A DNA stretch of 40,282 nucleotides, from the NCBI GenBank assembly GCA_025464325.1, contig JAODGH010000056.1, positions 1-40,282 of the forward strand, written 5' to 3'. The notes below the pieces were generated by a model. The model searched no databases, was not told where the DNA came from, and saw only the letters and a list, made by a program, of their open reading frames with translations. The DNA is from Methanosarcinales archaeon (GTDB lineage: Archaea; Halobacteriota; Syntropharchaeia; Alkanophagales; Methanospirareceae). The position numbers and the translations under genes were made by a program. Shown one piece after another: positions 8,215 through 16,942 of this stretch; position 1 is the stretch's first letter; every line of letters begins with the position of its first letter.

Positions 8215-8975
8215 AGAAGATAATTGTTACGGGTAAGGGCGGAGTGGGAAAGACAACAGTGATAGCAACGCTCGCACGACTACTGGCGAGGGAGGATAAT
8301 AAGGTTCTGGTGGTGGATTGTGACCCGAGCATGAATCTTGCGATGACGCTCGGTGTCCCACTTTCCGCCGTCATGCCGATCGCGGAAGAGAGGGCGAACA
8401 TCCATGAGGAGCTGGAGACGAGTATGGATGATGGGCATGAGGAGATTGAGGGTCTGATAGACGAAATTATCGATGATTACATAATTGAAACGGATGACGG
8501 AGTGAAGCTGATCGTGATGGGAACGATCCCATATGGCGGATCCGGCTGTTTGTGTTCATCCATTGCATTGCTGAAGCTTTTGATCGGGTATATCCGATCA
8601 GAGGAGCACGATTTCGTGATGATTGATTCTCAGGCAGGGGTTGAGATCTTTGGCAGGGGTCTGGCATCAGAGTTCGACTTCTCACTCGTCGTTACAGAAC
8701 CGATGCCCAAAGCGATAGAAGTGGCAAGGCATATTCTGAAACTGTCGAAGGACCTGGGTGTTAAGAGACAGATTGTGATCGTGAATAAGGTAGAAGATGA
8801 TACAGATTATGCCGGAATTTCACGACAGCTGGGGTGCAGTGAGGTGTATCCTGTACGATACGATCATAGAGTCATAGAAGCGGATAAAAAAGGGGTCTTA
8901 ATACTCGATTATGTGCCACAGGCACCGGTTGTCGATGATGTGAAGAGGATAAAAGAAGAGATAACAGGGGTTTGA
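8211..8975 (+). CDS. cooC: CooC-type nickel-insertion ATPase
   Basis: 254 residues of the MinD/ParA-like SIMIBI class. It has the deviant Walker A KGGVGKTT (residues 9-16), VLVVDCDPSMNLAMTLG as switch I, and FVMIDSQAGVE as Walker B/switch II. The decisive feature is GGSGCLCSSIALLKLLIGY (109 onward): the C113-x-C115 motif is where CooC dimers bind nickel across the interface. CooC hydrolyses ATP to load nickel into the C-cluster of carbon monoxide dehydrogenase. It overlaps the DUF4198 gene by four bases and is followed 7 bases later by cooT. No CODH structural gene lies in the window. Its placement inside a transporter operon rather than beside CODH is notable. Confidence 0.9.
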   Translation: MKKIIVTGKGGVGKTTVIATLARLLAREDNKVLVVDCDPSMNLAMTLGVPLSAVMPIAEERANIHEELETSMDDGHEEIEGLIDEIIDDYIIETDDGVKLIVMGTIPYGGSGCLCSSIALLKLLIGYIRSEEHDFVMIDSQAGVEIFGRGLASEFDFSLVVTEPMPKAIEVARHILKLSKDLGVKRQIVIVNKVEDDTDYAGISRQLGCSEVYPVRYDHRVIEADKKGVLILDYVPQAPVVDDVKRIKEEITGV

Positions 8976-8982
8976 ACATAAA

Positions 8983-9183
8983 ATGTGCGAATTTGTGGTG
9001 TATTTAGAGGAGGACAGCAGTAAAGAGAGAGAAGTTGTGGCGAGGAAGATAATAAAGGCGAAGAGGAAGGATGGTAAGACCGTTCTGATTGATGCAGCCG
9101 GTAATGTCACAAGAATTGAGCACGTGAGTATTGAGGTGGTGGATACGCTCATGCAGGAGCTGGTCTTGAGAAAAGTGAGTTGA
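8983..9183 (+). CDS. cooT: CooT family nickel-binding protein
   Basis: 66 residues beginning MCEFVVYLEE and continuing with strands KIIKAKRKDGKTVLIDAAG and VTRIEHVSIEVVDTL. This is the CooT pattern of a small Sm-like beta barrel whose Cys2, just after the initiator Met, is the nickel ligand. CooT acts with CooC and CooJ in nickel delivery to CODH in Rhodospirillum rubrum; archaeal homologues are common but less studied. It sits between cooC and a methyltransferase gene, with 7 and 4 bases between. The small size means the call rests on MCE..VYL, the spacing of the strands, and the cooC neighbour. Confidence 0.8.
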   Translation: MCEFVVYLEEDSSKEREVVARKIIKAKRKDGKTVLIDAAGNVTRIEHVSIEVVDTLMQELVLRKVS

Positions 9184-9187
9184 ATGG

Positions 9188-10012
9188 ATGCCCGATGCGA
9201 AACATAAAATAAGGAACTACTGGAATAGGAGGTCATCAACATTTGACCGTTCCCCGGGCCATATCATAGGCAGTATCGATGAGAAAGAAGCATGGATATC
9301 ACTTTTTCGTGAGAAGTTCGGCAGCAGGGTGCGAAAAGTACTCGATGTGGGCGCGGGAACCGGCTTTCTTTCGCTTATACTGGCTGAGATGGGCTATGAT
9401 GTGGTTGGCATAGACATCTCAGAAGAGATGTTAGAGCATGCGAGGAATAAAGCGGCAGATCGAGGAGTAAAGGTGGAGTTCAAATTGGGTGATGCAGAAG
9501 ATTTGCCATTTAAAAATGATTCTTTCGACGCCATCGTGAATAGAGCAGTTCTGTGGACTTTACCGGATCCTGAGAAGGCTGTAAGGGAATGGAAACGCGT
9601 GTTAAGACCCGGGGGGATACTGTGTTTCTTCCTCCATGAGCCACATCAGGGTGGTCTAACACAACGTTTACGGCGACAACTCGGTAATATTCTGATCCTC
9701 TTTTTAGAGAGGCGGAATCCATGGCATTCTCTCTATGATGGTAAGTTGGGTGTGGATCTTCCTTTTAGAGGCGGTGTAGAACCTTCAGTAATAACGAAAC
9801 TTTTAGAGGATGCTGGTTTTGAACATGTCTCTGCCGAGTCAATGCACGAAATAAACAGGTTAAAAGTCACAAATATGCCCTTATGCTACAGGATAGCTCA
9901 CGGTAACCATACTCAATACTGTTATACTGCCGTGAAACCGGAATCAGGAGGTGTAAGCGATTACAGGTATTCCATAATGAACGGAACCCGGGTTGATTAT
10001 AGGGAGGGATAA
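9188..10012 (+). CDS. Class I SAM-dependent methyltransferase 1
   Basis: 274 residues. SAM-binding motif I is VLDVGAGTGFLSLILAEMGY (about 51-70), the acidic motif II is VVGIDISEEMLEHAR, and GDAEDLPFKNDSFDAIVNR gives motifs III-IV (Methyltransf_11 type). The C-terminal half is clearly similar to the methyltransferase at 11580-12326: LILFLERRNPWHSLYDGKLG here against LILITEHRIPCHGHYDRDME there. The acceptor is unknown. Both genes flank a NikA-like binding protein inside a nickel-type transport operon, so modification of a small metal-binding molecule is a possibility, not a demonstration. The C-terminal tail beyond about residue 250 is extended relative to its paralogue. Confidence 0.82.
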   Translation: MPDAKHKIRNYWNRRSSTFDRSPGHIIGSIDEKEAWISLFREKFGSRVRKVLDVGAGTGFLSLILAEMGYDVVGIDISEEMLEHARNKAADRGVKVEFKLGDAEDLPFKNDSFDAIVNRAVLWTLPDPEKAVREWKRVLRPGGILCFFLHEPHQGGLTQRLRRQLGNILILFLERRNPWHSLYDGKLGVDLPFRGGVEPSVITKLLEDAGFEHVSAESMHEINRLKVTNMPLCYRIAHGNHTQYCYTAVKPESGGVSDYRYSIMNGTRVDYREG

Positions 10013-10018
10013 AATGAG

Positions 10019-11578
10019 ATGCTAACAAAAGGGAAGAAAATTGGTATTATGCTGGTATGCGTGATATTTTTGTGCAGCATAATGGTGGGTTGCATAGAAC
10101 GGAAAGAGCAGGAGGGGGTTACTTCCGCTTCGAGCCAGATATTGACGATTGGATATGGAAGAGATACAAATGTGGAATCACCGAAAATGATGGGCTTTAT
10201 GCCGGAGATGATGGTTCTGGAGAGGCTAATAGAATACAGAGATGGTAAGATACTGCCAGAATTAGCAAGTTCCTGGGACATCAAAGATAACGGCAGGACG
10301 ATAATCTTCCATTTAAGGAGTGGCATTAAATTCTCGGATGGACAACCGTTCACCGCTGACGATGTAAAATTCACTTTTGAGCGTTTAAAAGCATTGAAAT
10401 ATTATCACTGGACTGAAGCTGATCGGATAGATAGCATAGAGGTGATAGATCCGCACACGATAGCGTTTCATTACAAGGAGGGTAAAGAAGGATACATCGC
10501 ATTGACTGCTTTTGGCGAGTACCATTGTAGCATTATGAGTCCCGCATCGGTTGAACCAAAAGGAGATGTCAAAGGAAAGATCGTGAATCCCATAGGAACA
10601 GGTCCATGGAAGGTGGCGGAATATGTAAAAGATCAGTATACGATATTCGTACCAAATGAGCTATATCGTGGCGAGAAACCGAAACTGGACAAGATTATAG
10701 TCAAGGATATACCAGATGCCGAAACAAGGGTTCTGGCTCTCAGATCCGGTGATGTGGATATGATAGTTGATTATTATCATGGTGGTTCCAGATATACACC
10801 CAGAAATTCGTTAGAACCTTTGAAGAGCGCGGGTTTCAATGTATTCAAATGCGAGATGCCGATGACCACCGTGATCGTGTTCAATTACCATAAAAAGCCG
10901 TGGGACGACGTGAGGGTCAGGAAAGCAGTAAATTATGCGATCGATAAAGAAGGAGTCTCAGCACTATTCGATAACTGGGTGGCACCAGCAAAACACGGAT
11001 TGTATGGGGTAAAAGGACCATACATTAAAGAGTCTAATGTGGAGGAGTATCCTTACGATGTAAATATAGCAAGAAACTTACTTGAGGAAGCGGGGTATAA
11101 AGAGCTGGAAGCCGACCTTATACTGAAAGGGGAGAATCCCGATGAGGTCAAGCTTGGCGAATTTATACAGGCGCAGTTGAAGAAAGCAGGGATCAATGTG
11201 AAGCTGGACGTACTGGAGGGTGGCGCATATAACGAGCGGAGGAATAAAGGAGATTATGATCTCAGGATATACTACATAGGCGGTCCTGAGAGGAGAAGTT
11301 ACACGAGGACGGATGGTAGATTTAATCCCGACGCCCCGGAATTCAAATACGGTGCATATGATGACCCTGAGCTAACAAGAGTTCTTAAGATAGCTGTATC
11401 ATCATTCAACGATAGTGAGCGTCGCAAAGCTTTCAAAGAGTTTTATCAACTGCTACATGATAAGGCGGGTGTTGTACCACTATACTACGATGCGGTGTTT
11501 ATTGTGGCGAATAAGAAAGTGAGGGGCGTCAAGTATGTGAGTTCCGAACCACGTTTTACCGGTGTCTGGATAGAATAG
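10019..11578 (+). CDS. NikA-like ABC solute-binding lipoprotein (SBP_bac_5)
   Basis: 519 residues. The lipoprotein signal is KGKKIGIMLVCVIFLCS ending SIMVGC. Family 5 motifs are LASSWDIKDNGRTIIFHLRSGIKFSDGQPFTADDVKFTFE, NPIGTGPWK, DIPDAETRVLALRSGDVD, and VRVRKAVNYAIDK. The IGTGPW and PD..TRVLALRSGDVDM stretches resemble NikA more than dipeptide-binding DppA, which favours nickel or a nickel chelate. It is flanked directly by two paralogous methyltransferase genes and followed by its own permeases and ATPases. Compared with the binding protein at 1584 it is a paralogue, not a duplicate. Transporter class is sure; substrate is inferred from similarity and from cooC/cooT in the same operon. Confidence 0.88.
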   Translation: MLTKGKKIGIMLVCVIFLCSIMVGCIERKEQEGVTSASSQILTIGYGRDTNVESPKMMGFMPEMMVLERLIEYRDGKILPELASSWDIKDNGRTIIFHLRSGIKFSDGQPFTADDVKFTFERLKALKYYHWTEADRIDSIEVIDPHTIAFHYKEGKEGYIALTAFGEYHCSIMSPASVEPKGDVKGKIVNPIGTGPWKVAEYVKDQYTIFVPNELYRGEKPKLDKIIVKDIPDAETRVLALRSGDVDMIVDYYHGGSRYTPRNSLEPLKSAGFNVFKCEMPMTTVIVFNYHKKPWDDVRVRKAVNYAIDKEGVSALFDNWVAPAKHGLYGVKGPYIKESNVEEYPYDVNIARNLLEEAGYKELEADLILKGENPDEVKLGEFIQAQLKKAGINVKLDVLEGGAYNERRNKGDYDLRIYYIGGPERRSYTRTDGRFNPDAPEFKYGAYDDPELTRVLKIAVSSFNDSERRKAFKEFYQLLHDKAGVVPLYYDAVFIVANKKVRGVKYVSSEPRFTGVWIE

Positions 11579-11579
11579 A

Positions 11580-12326
11580 ATGAATGCGAAGGAGATCATA
11601 AAGGACGAGTGGAACCGGTTAGCCCGGGACTTTGATGATAAGGCGGGTCATGGAATCCGCACAAAGGAAGAGGAAGAGGAGTGGATAAAGCTGTTGACTG
11701 CTGCAATTGGTAAGAATCGGCTGAAAATACTGGATGTGGGGTGCGGTACCGGTGTGATCACACTGCTTCTTGCGAAGATGGGGCATTATGTGACAGGAGT
11801 CGATATATCCGAGCGAATGTTGGAAAGAGCACGGGATAAAGCAAAGAGCATAGCGGTTACGGTGAAGTTCGAGTTGGGAGATGCAGAAGACCTGCCATTC
11901 AAAGACGAAGTTTTTGACGTTGTGATTAATAGACACCTCCTATGGACAATGCTAAACCCCGAGAAAGCTGTAATCGAGTGGAGAAGGGTTTTAAAGCCCG
12001 GAGGTAAGGTTATAATAATCGATGGTATGTGGAATACATGGACACTGCCCAGACGAATCTGGCGTCTCCTTGCTGCACCCCTGATATTGATCACAGAGCA
12101 TCGGATCCCCTGCCACGGTCATTACGATAGAGATATGGAGAAGAAGTTACCGATGAAGCAGAGTAAACGCCCTCAGGCGGATATCGAGCTCCTTGAGCGA
12201 TGCGGTTTTGTGGACATTAACGTGACCAGGGTAGAAATTCCGATAAGCAGAACGTTCATCGAACGGCTGAAGTATGGTTACTGGAATAATGACAGGTTCT
12301 TGTTAAGTGCGACCAGGTCGGAATAA
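11580..12326 (+). CDS. Class I SAM-dependent methyltransferase 2
   Basis: 248 residues. Motif I is ILDVGCGTGVITLLLAKMGH, motif II VTGVDISERMLERAR, and GDAEDLPFKDEVFDVVINR follows. The FKLGDAEDLPFK-type block is almost the same as in the methyltransferase at 9188-10012, so the pair arose by duplication and diverged mainly in the C-terminal substrate region. The start codon is one base after the TAG of the binding protein, and the permease follows after 3 bases, so it is co-translated with transporter parts. The acceptor is unknown. Two methyltransferases interleaved with a nickel-type importer is the oddest trait of the operon. Confidence 0.82.
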   Translation: MNAKEIIKDEWNRLARDFDDKAGHGIRTKEEEEEWIKLLTAAIGKNRLKILDVGCGTGVITLLLAKMGHYVTGVDISERMLERARDKAKSIAVTVKFELGDAEDLPFKDEVFDVVINRHLLWTMLNPEKAVIEWRRVLKPGGKVIIIDGMWNTWTLPRRIWRLLAAPLILITEHRIPCHGHYDRDMEKKLPMKQSKRPQADIELLERCGFVDINVTRVEIPISRTFIERLKYGYWNNDRFLLSATRSE

Positions 12327-12329
12327 AAG

Positions 12330-13262
12330 ATGAAGAGGTACATCGCAAAAAGGCTGCTCTTGCTAATACCGATCATGCTTGGGGCATCCATGCTCTCTTA
12401 CTCTATCCTTTATCTTGCACCTGGAGACCCCGCTGAGTTGATGCTCGAGAGACAGCTGCAGGGTGTCCCCACTCAGGAACAGATAGAGGCATTCAAAGAG
12501 GAGCATGGACTAAACGCGCCCATTCCAATACAGTTTGCAAACTGGCTTTACAGGATACTACATGGCGATTTTGGTATATCACTTAGAACCGAAAAGCCAG
12601 TACTGACAGAGTATTTGAATAGATTCCCCGCCTCTCTTGTTCTATTTCTTATGTCACAGACCCTCTCTATCGCTATCGCGATTCCTCTTGGCATCATATC
12701 TGCGGTAAAACACAATTCGGAGATAGATCATCTCTCACGATTCGTGGCGATGATTGGCGTTTCTGTACCGAACTTCTGGCTGGGGTTGCTCTTAATTCTC
12801 TTCTTTGCCGTTTATTTGGGCTGGCTTCCTGCCTTTGGCTATGGTGGTTTTGCACACCTGATCCTGCCGGCGTTGGCTCTGGGTGTATCAGGCTGTGCAT
12901 CTATCATGCGACTGATGAGAGCAAGTCTGCTTGATGTTTTAAATCAGGATTATATCAGAACAGCGAGAGCTAAGGGTCTGTGTGAAAGGGCTATTATAGT
13001 GAAGCATGCTTTAAAAAATGCCCTTATACCCGTCGTAACTGTTATTGGATTACATATCGGGCATCTTATTTCGGGTATGGTAATCATCGAGACCATATTT
13101 GCCTGGCCCGGAGTCGGGAGATTTCTGGTTGAATCGATACATGCAAGGGATTTTCCGGTAATTCAGGGTTTTGTATTGCTCATTGCGATGATATTTGTCT
13201 TTTCCAACCTGATCGTGGATATTTCATATACATACCTGGATCCCAGGATAAGGTATGAGTAG
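12330..13262 (+). CDS. ABC transporter permease, DppB/NikB type
   Basis: 310 residues with about six helices. MKRYIAKRLLLLIPIMLGASMLSYSILYLAPGDPAE is a textbook DppB/NikB N-terminus. The coupling loop is RTARAKGLCERAIIVKHALKNALIPV and the C-terminus is DISYTYLDPRIRYE. It pairs with the permease at 13291. It is homologous to 3188-4138, with shared YISGRP/LRTEKPVL region and FWLGL and FAWPG stretches. The gene starts 3 bases after methyltransferase 2. The substrate is the one delivered by the lipoprotein at 10019. Confidence 0.92.
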   Translation: MKRYIAKRLLLLIPIMLGASMLSYSILYLAPGDPAELMLERQLQGVPTQEQIEAFKEEHGLNAPIPIQFANWLYRILHGDFGISLRTEKPVLTEYLNRFPASLVLFLMSQTLSIAIAIPLGIISAVKHNSEIDHLSRFVAMIGVSVPNFWLGLLLILFFAVYLGWLPAFGYGGFAHLILPALALGVSGCASIMRLMRASLLDVLNQDYIRTARAKGLCERAIIVKHALKNALIPVVTVIGLHIGHLISGMVIIETIFAWPGVGRFLVESIHARDFPVIQGFVLLIAMIFVFSNLIVDISYTYLDPRIRYE

Positions 13263-13290
13263 GATAACATGAGGTAGCATTAACAGAGAG

Positions 13291-14133
13291 ATGAACGATA
13301 GCATTCATCAGCTTAAAAGGGATAAAATGGCAATGATCGGAATGATGATAATAGCTATTCTTACCTTTATTGCGATATTCGCGCCATATCTGGCACTGTA
13401 TGATCCGCTGGAAGTAAATATGGCGGATCGCTTACAGATGCCAAATGAAAAGCACCCGCTGGGAACTGACCAGCTGGGCAGGGATCTCTTAAGCAGGCTC
13501 GTCTATGCGACACATGTTTCAATAACGGCAGCTGCACTGGCTACATTTATGATTATGACCCTTGGCGTGACGATAGGGGCAATTGCAGGGTATTTCGGGG
13601 GTATCGTCGATCAAGCAATAATGCGTATAGTGGATGTGCTATTATCCTTCCCCAGCTTGATTCTGACAATAGCGATTGCAGGCATTTTGGGTCCCTCACT
13701 CATACACCTTGTAATTGCAATGACCGCCACAGGCTGGGTAGGTTATTCGAGAATAATTCGTGGTTCTGTTCTGTCTATAAAAGAAAAAGAATTCATAGAG
13801 GGTGCGAGAGCGCTGGGATTTGGCAATTTGTATATCATCACCCGCCATATTATACCAAACGTCATCTCGCCCGTGATTGTAATTGCAACTATAGATATGG
13901 GACACATAATACTATCTATTACCGGATTGAGTTTTCTGGGTCTGGGTGCGCAACCTCCCACTCCAGAATGGGGTACGATGCTCAATGAAGGAAGACCCTT
14001 TATGGAGACGGCACCACATTTGATGATATTCCCGGGATTAATGATCATGATCACGGTATTAGCCTTCAACTTCCTGGGTGACGGTTTAAGGGATGCACTG
14101 GATCCGAGGATGCGAGAGGTGATGATGAAATGA
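13291..14133 (+). CDS. ABC transporter permease, DppC/NikC type
   Basis: 280 residues, about six helices. The N-terminal MIGMMIIAILTFIAIFAPYLALYDP and HPLGTDQLGRDLLSRLVYATH stretches are DppC/NikC hallmarks. The coupling loop is IEGARALGFGNLYIITRHIIPN and the C-terminus is NFLGDGLRDALDPRMRE. The stop overlaps the start of the next ATPase gene by four bases (ATGA), so translation is coupled to the ATPase. It is closely related to the permease at 4139-5020, which lacks its own ATPase. Confidence 0.92.
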   Translation: MNDSIHQLKRDKMAMIGMMIIAILTFIAIFAPYLALYDPLEVNMADRLQMPNEKHPLGTDQLGRDLLSRLVYATHVSITAAALATFMIMTLGVTIGAIAGYFGGIVDQAIMRIVDVLLSFPSLILTIAIAGILGPSLIHLVIAMTATGWVGYSRIIRGSVLSIKEKEFIEGARALGFGNLYIITRHIIPNVISPVIVIATIDMGHIILSITGLSFLGLGAQPPTPEWGTMLNEGRPFMETAPHLMIFPGLMIMITVLAFNFLGDGLRDALDPRMREVMMK

Positions 14134-15071
14134 CGGTGTTGAGCATACGAGGTTTAAAGGTGTATTTCTCTACGGAAGATGGTATTGTGAAAGCAGTGAA
14201 CGGTGTTGATCTGGACATAGGAGAGAACGAGACGCTTGGATTGATCGGTGAGACGGGATGCGGTAAAACGGTATTGGGGCTATCGATACTGCGATTACTC
14301 TCCGAGAACACGGTAGTGGAGGGTGAGATCCTGTACAGGGGCATGGATCTGCTCAAACTCAGTGAGGAGGAGATGAGGAAGATAAGGGGAAAAGAAATAG
14401 CAATGATCTTTCAAAATGCATTGACCTCGATGAATCCGGTCCTCACGGTAGGAACACAGGTTTCCGAGCCTTTTGAACTGCATCATGGCTTAAGAAGGAG
14501 GGACGCGTTAATGAAAGCGATAGAGATGTTGAAGTTAGTGCGAATATCGTCACCATCGGAGAGAGTGAAAGAATATCCTCACGAATTCAGCGGTGGAATG
14601 AGGCAGAGAGCGATGATTGCTATGGGACTCGCCTGTGAACCCTCATTGATAATTGCAGATGAGCCGACCACGGGTCTGGATGTAACGATACAGGCGCAGG
14701 TGGTAGAACTGATGAAAGAACTAACGATGAGATCCCGAACCTCCATGTTGCTGATAACCCATGACCTCGGAGTAGCCGCAGAGTTGTGCGATAATATTGC
14801 AGTAATGTATCCCGGCGAAATCGTTGAATATGCGAATACAGTGGAGATATTCAAAAACCCCAAACATCCGTACACACAGGGTTTCCTTGATTCTCTTCCG
14901 GGCAGGGGCTTAAAGCCGATGGAGGGCATGAGTCCGTCCCTGATTAATCTCCCGGAAGGCTGTAAATTCCACCCAAGATGCCCTTTCGCGTTAGAACGGT
15001 GTAAGCGAGAGCACCCGAGGATGGTGGAGATAGGTAATAACCATCAGGTGAGGTGTTTCCTCTATGATTAA
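14130..15071 (+). CDS. ABC transporter ATPase, DppD/NikD type
   Basis: 313 residues. Walker A is GETGCGKT, the signature is [13 protein letters not shown], Walker B is [12 protein letters not shown], and the switch histidine is in LLITHDLG. The C-terminus has the oligopeptide/dipeptide ATPase extension with the cysteine-rich [20 protein letters not shown], the region that in some family members binds an iron-sulfur cluster. It overlaps the permease by four bases and the next ATPase by eight. The two ATPases form the heterodimeric motor for permeases 12330 and 13291, and are the only candidates in the window to power the permeases at 3188-5020. Confidence 0.92.
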   Translation: MTVLSIRGLKVYFSTEDGIVKAVNGVDLDIGENETLGLIGETGCGKTVLGLSILRLLSENTVVEGEILYRGMDLLKLSEEEMRKIRGKEIAMIFQNALTSMNPVLTVGTQVSEPFELHHGLRRRDALMKAIEMLKLVRISSPSERVKEYPHEFSGGMRQRAMIAMGLACEPSLIIADEPTTGLDVTIQAQVVELMKELTMRSRTSMLLITHDLGVAAELCDNIAVMYPGEIVEYANTVEIFKNPKHPYTQGFLDSLPGRGLKPMEGMSPSLINLPEGCKFHPRCPFALERCKREHPRMVEIGNNHQVRCFLYD

Positions 15072-16008
15072 AGTGGAGAATCTGAAGAAATATTTCTCGA
15101 CCGGTATATTCGGAAAAAAATACGTCAGAGCAGTAGATGGTGTCAATTTTGAGATTAAGTACGGAGAAACGCTTGGTCTGGTAGGTGAAAGCGGTTGTGG
15201 CAAGACCACGGTTGGTAGATTACTTCTACGGCTGATCGAGCCCACGGAAGGTAAAATATATTTCAAAAACACGAACATTATTGAACTGAGTAAGAAGGAG
15301 TTGAGACGGTTGAGACCAAAGATGCAGATAATATTTCAGAATCCTGACACATCGCTTGATCCGAGGATGAAGATAGGGGAAAGCATTGCAGAGCCAATTA
15401 AACTTTACAAAATCGTTAGTAAAGATAAGATAAATGAAAAAGTGATGGAACTCATTGATACGGTTGGACTGAACCCGGAACACGTAAACAGGTACCCGCA
15501 TGAGTTGAGTGGCGGTCAGAACCAGAGGGCGGTAATAGCACGCATTCTTGCAATAAATCCGGAGTTCATAGTTGCCGATGAACCCACTTCGTCACTCGAT
15601 GTGAACGTACAGGCTCAGATCCTATCATTGCTAAAGAACTTAAAGGATAAGTTCGGACTTACATGTCTATTCATCTCACATGACCTGGAAGTAATAAAGG
15701 TGATGACCGATGAGATAGCGGTGATGTATCTGGGTAAACTGGTGGAGATGGGTAAGACGGTGGACATATTTAACGGTGCGAGACATCCGTACACGCAGGC
15801 GTTACTATCGGCAATTCCTGTGCCTGACCCCGATGCGAAACGTAAAAGAATCCTTCTGCCTGGTGAAATCCCGAATCCAATCAATCCACCAGCCGGTTGC
15901 AGATTCCATACCCGGTGTCCGTACCGCGAGAGGATATGCGAGATGGTTGAGCCAGAGATGATCGATATTGGGGGAGGACATAAAGTAGCCTGTCATTTAA
16001 ATCATTAA
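15064..16008 (+). CDS. ABC transporter ATPase, DppF/NikE type
   Basis: 314 residues. It has Walker [10 protein letters not shown], signature [15 protein letters not shown], Walker [13 protein letters not shown] and switch FISHDLE. The signature is LSGGQ, the canonical form, whereas its partner has SGGMR. The C-terminal cysteine-rich segment is [16 protein letters not shown] with a further Cys near the end (VACHL), as in its partner. The start lies inside the 3' end of the DppD-type gene. Start and spacing leave no doubt that it is the second motor subunit of the same importer. Confidence 0.92.
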   Translation: MIKVENLKKYFSTGIFGKKYVRAVDGVNFEIKYGETLGLVGESGCGKTTVGRLLLRLIEPTEGKIYFKNTNIIELSKKELRRLRPKMQIIFQNPDTSLDPRMKIGESIAEPIKLYKIVSKDKINEKVMELIDTVGLNPEHVNRYPHELSGGQNQRAVIARILAINPEFIVADEPTSSLDVNVQAQILSLLKNLKDKFGLTCLFISHDLEVIKVMTDEIAVMYLGKLVEMGKTVDIFNGARHPYTQALLSAIPVPDPDAKRKRILLPGEIPNPINPPAGCRFHTRCPYRERICEMVEPEMIDIGGGHKVACHLNH

Positions 16009-16014
16009 AAAATT

Positions 16015-16941
16015 ATGATCGAAGTGGAGAACCTGGTAAAAACTTTTGGCGACGTTACTGCGGTAGATGGTATAAGTTTCAGGGTACGAAAGGGCGAGAT
16101 ATTTGGCTTCCTGGGTCCCAACGGCGCGGGTAAGACCACAACAATTAATATACTTGTGGGACTATCGCTTCCCACTTCCGGAACCGTAAGAATAGCAGGG
16201 CTCGATGTGACAAAACACCCGATAGAGATAAGGAAGAGAATAGGCATAGCAGCTCAGGATGCATACTTCGACCACCATCTGAACATCGAGGACAATCTTT
16301 TCTATCACGGGTTGTTGTACGGACTACCAAGGAGAGAGCTCAAGAGGCGGGTGGATACCGCTTTACGATGGAGCAACCTTGAGAGATACCGTAATAAGAA
16401 GTTCCATCAGTTATCGGGTGGTATGCAAAGGCGGCTTATCGTTGCACGAGCAATGTTATCAGACCCTGAGATACTGCTACTGGATGAACCCACGACCGGT
16501 CTTGACCCGCAGACAAGAAGACAGGTCTGGAAGTTCATAAAGGACCTGAAAGTAGCGGGAAAAACTGTTCTTCTGACGACCCACTATATGGAAGAGGCGG
16601 ATCTTCTTTGCGACAGGATCGCTATTATAGACCATGGCAGGATCATCGCCTGTGGCACACCAGACGAACTGAAGAAGATGCAGGCAAAGAATATTGTGGT
16701 TGATATAAAGTTGAGGAGGGAAATCGCGGGCAATCAGATCGAGAGAGAATTGAATGGTATCCCTGGTGTCAGTTATGTAAAAATAGAAGATAGCAGGATA
16801 CGGATCGGTGTTGCGGAAGAGGCGACAGTAGAAGCGGTTTTGAGAAGTGTGATAACAACAAACGGGATATGTGAACTCAATATTGTCCGTCCAACGCTTG
16901 ACGATGTTTTTCTGCATCTGACCGGTAAGGAGATACGCTGA
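16015..16941 (+). CDS. ABC-2 type exporter ATPase (DrrA/CcmA-like)
   Basis: 308 residues. Walker A is FLGPNGAGKTTTINILVG, the signature LSGGMQRRLIVAR, Walker [15 protein letters not shown] and the switch LTTHYMEEADLLCD. The EEAD.LCDRIAIIDHGRIIACGTP block and the C-terminal extension ending LDDVFLHLTGKEIR are typical of drug/antibiotic or polysaccharide exporters of the ABC-2 class, distinct from the two importer ATPases before it. It starts 6 bases after the importer ATPase, without a visible promoter or terminator between. Its partner permease follows after one base. The exported molecule is unknown; position invites a link with the methyltransferases. Confidence 0.9.
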   Translation: MIEVENLVKTFGDVTAVDGISFRVRKGEIFGFLGPNGAGKTTTINILVGLSLPTSGTVRIAGLDVTKHPIEIRKRIGIAAQDAYFDHHLNIEDNLFYHGLLYGLPRRELKRRVDTALRWSNLERYRNKKFHQLSGGMQRRLIVARAMLSDPEILLLDEPTTGLDPQTRRQVWKFIKDLKVAGKTVLLTTHYMEEADLLCDRIAIIDHGRIIACGTPDELKKMQAKNIVVDIKLRREIAGNQIERELNGIPGVSYVKIEDSRIRIGVAEEATVEAVLRSVITTNGICELNIVRPTLDDVFLHLTGKEIR

Positions 16942-16942
16942 A

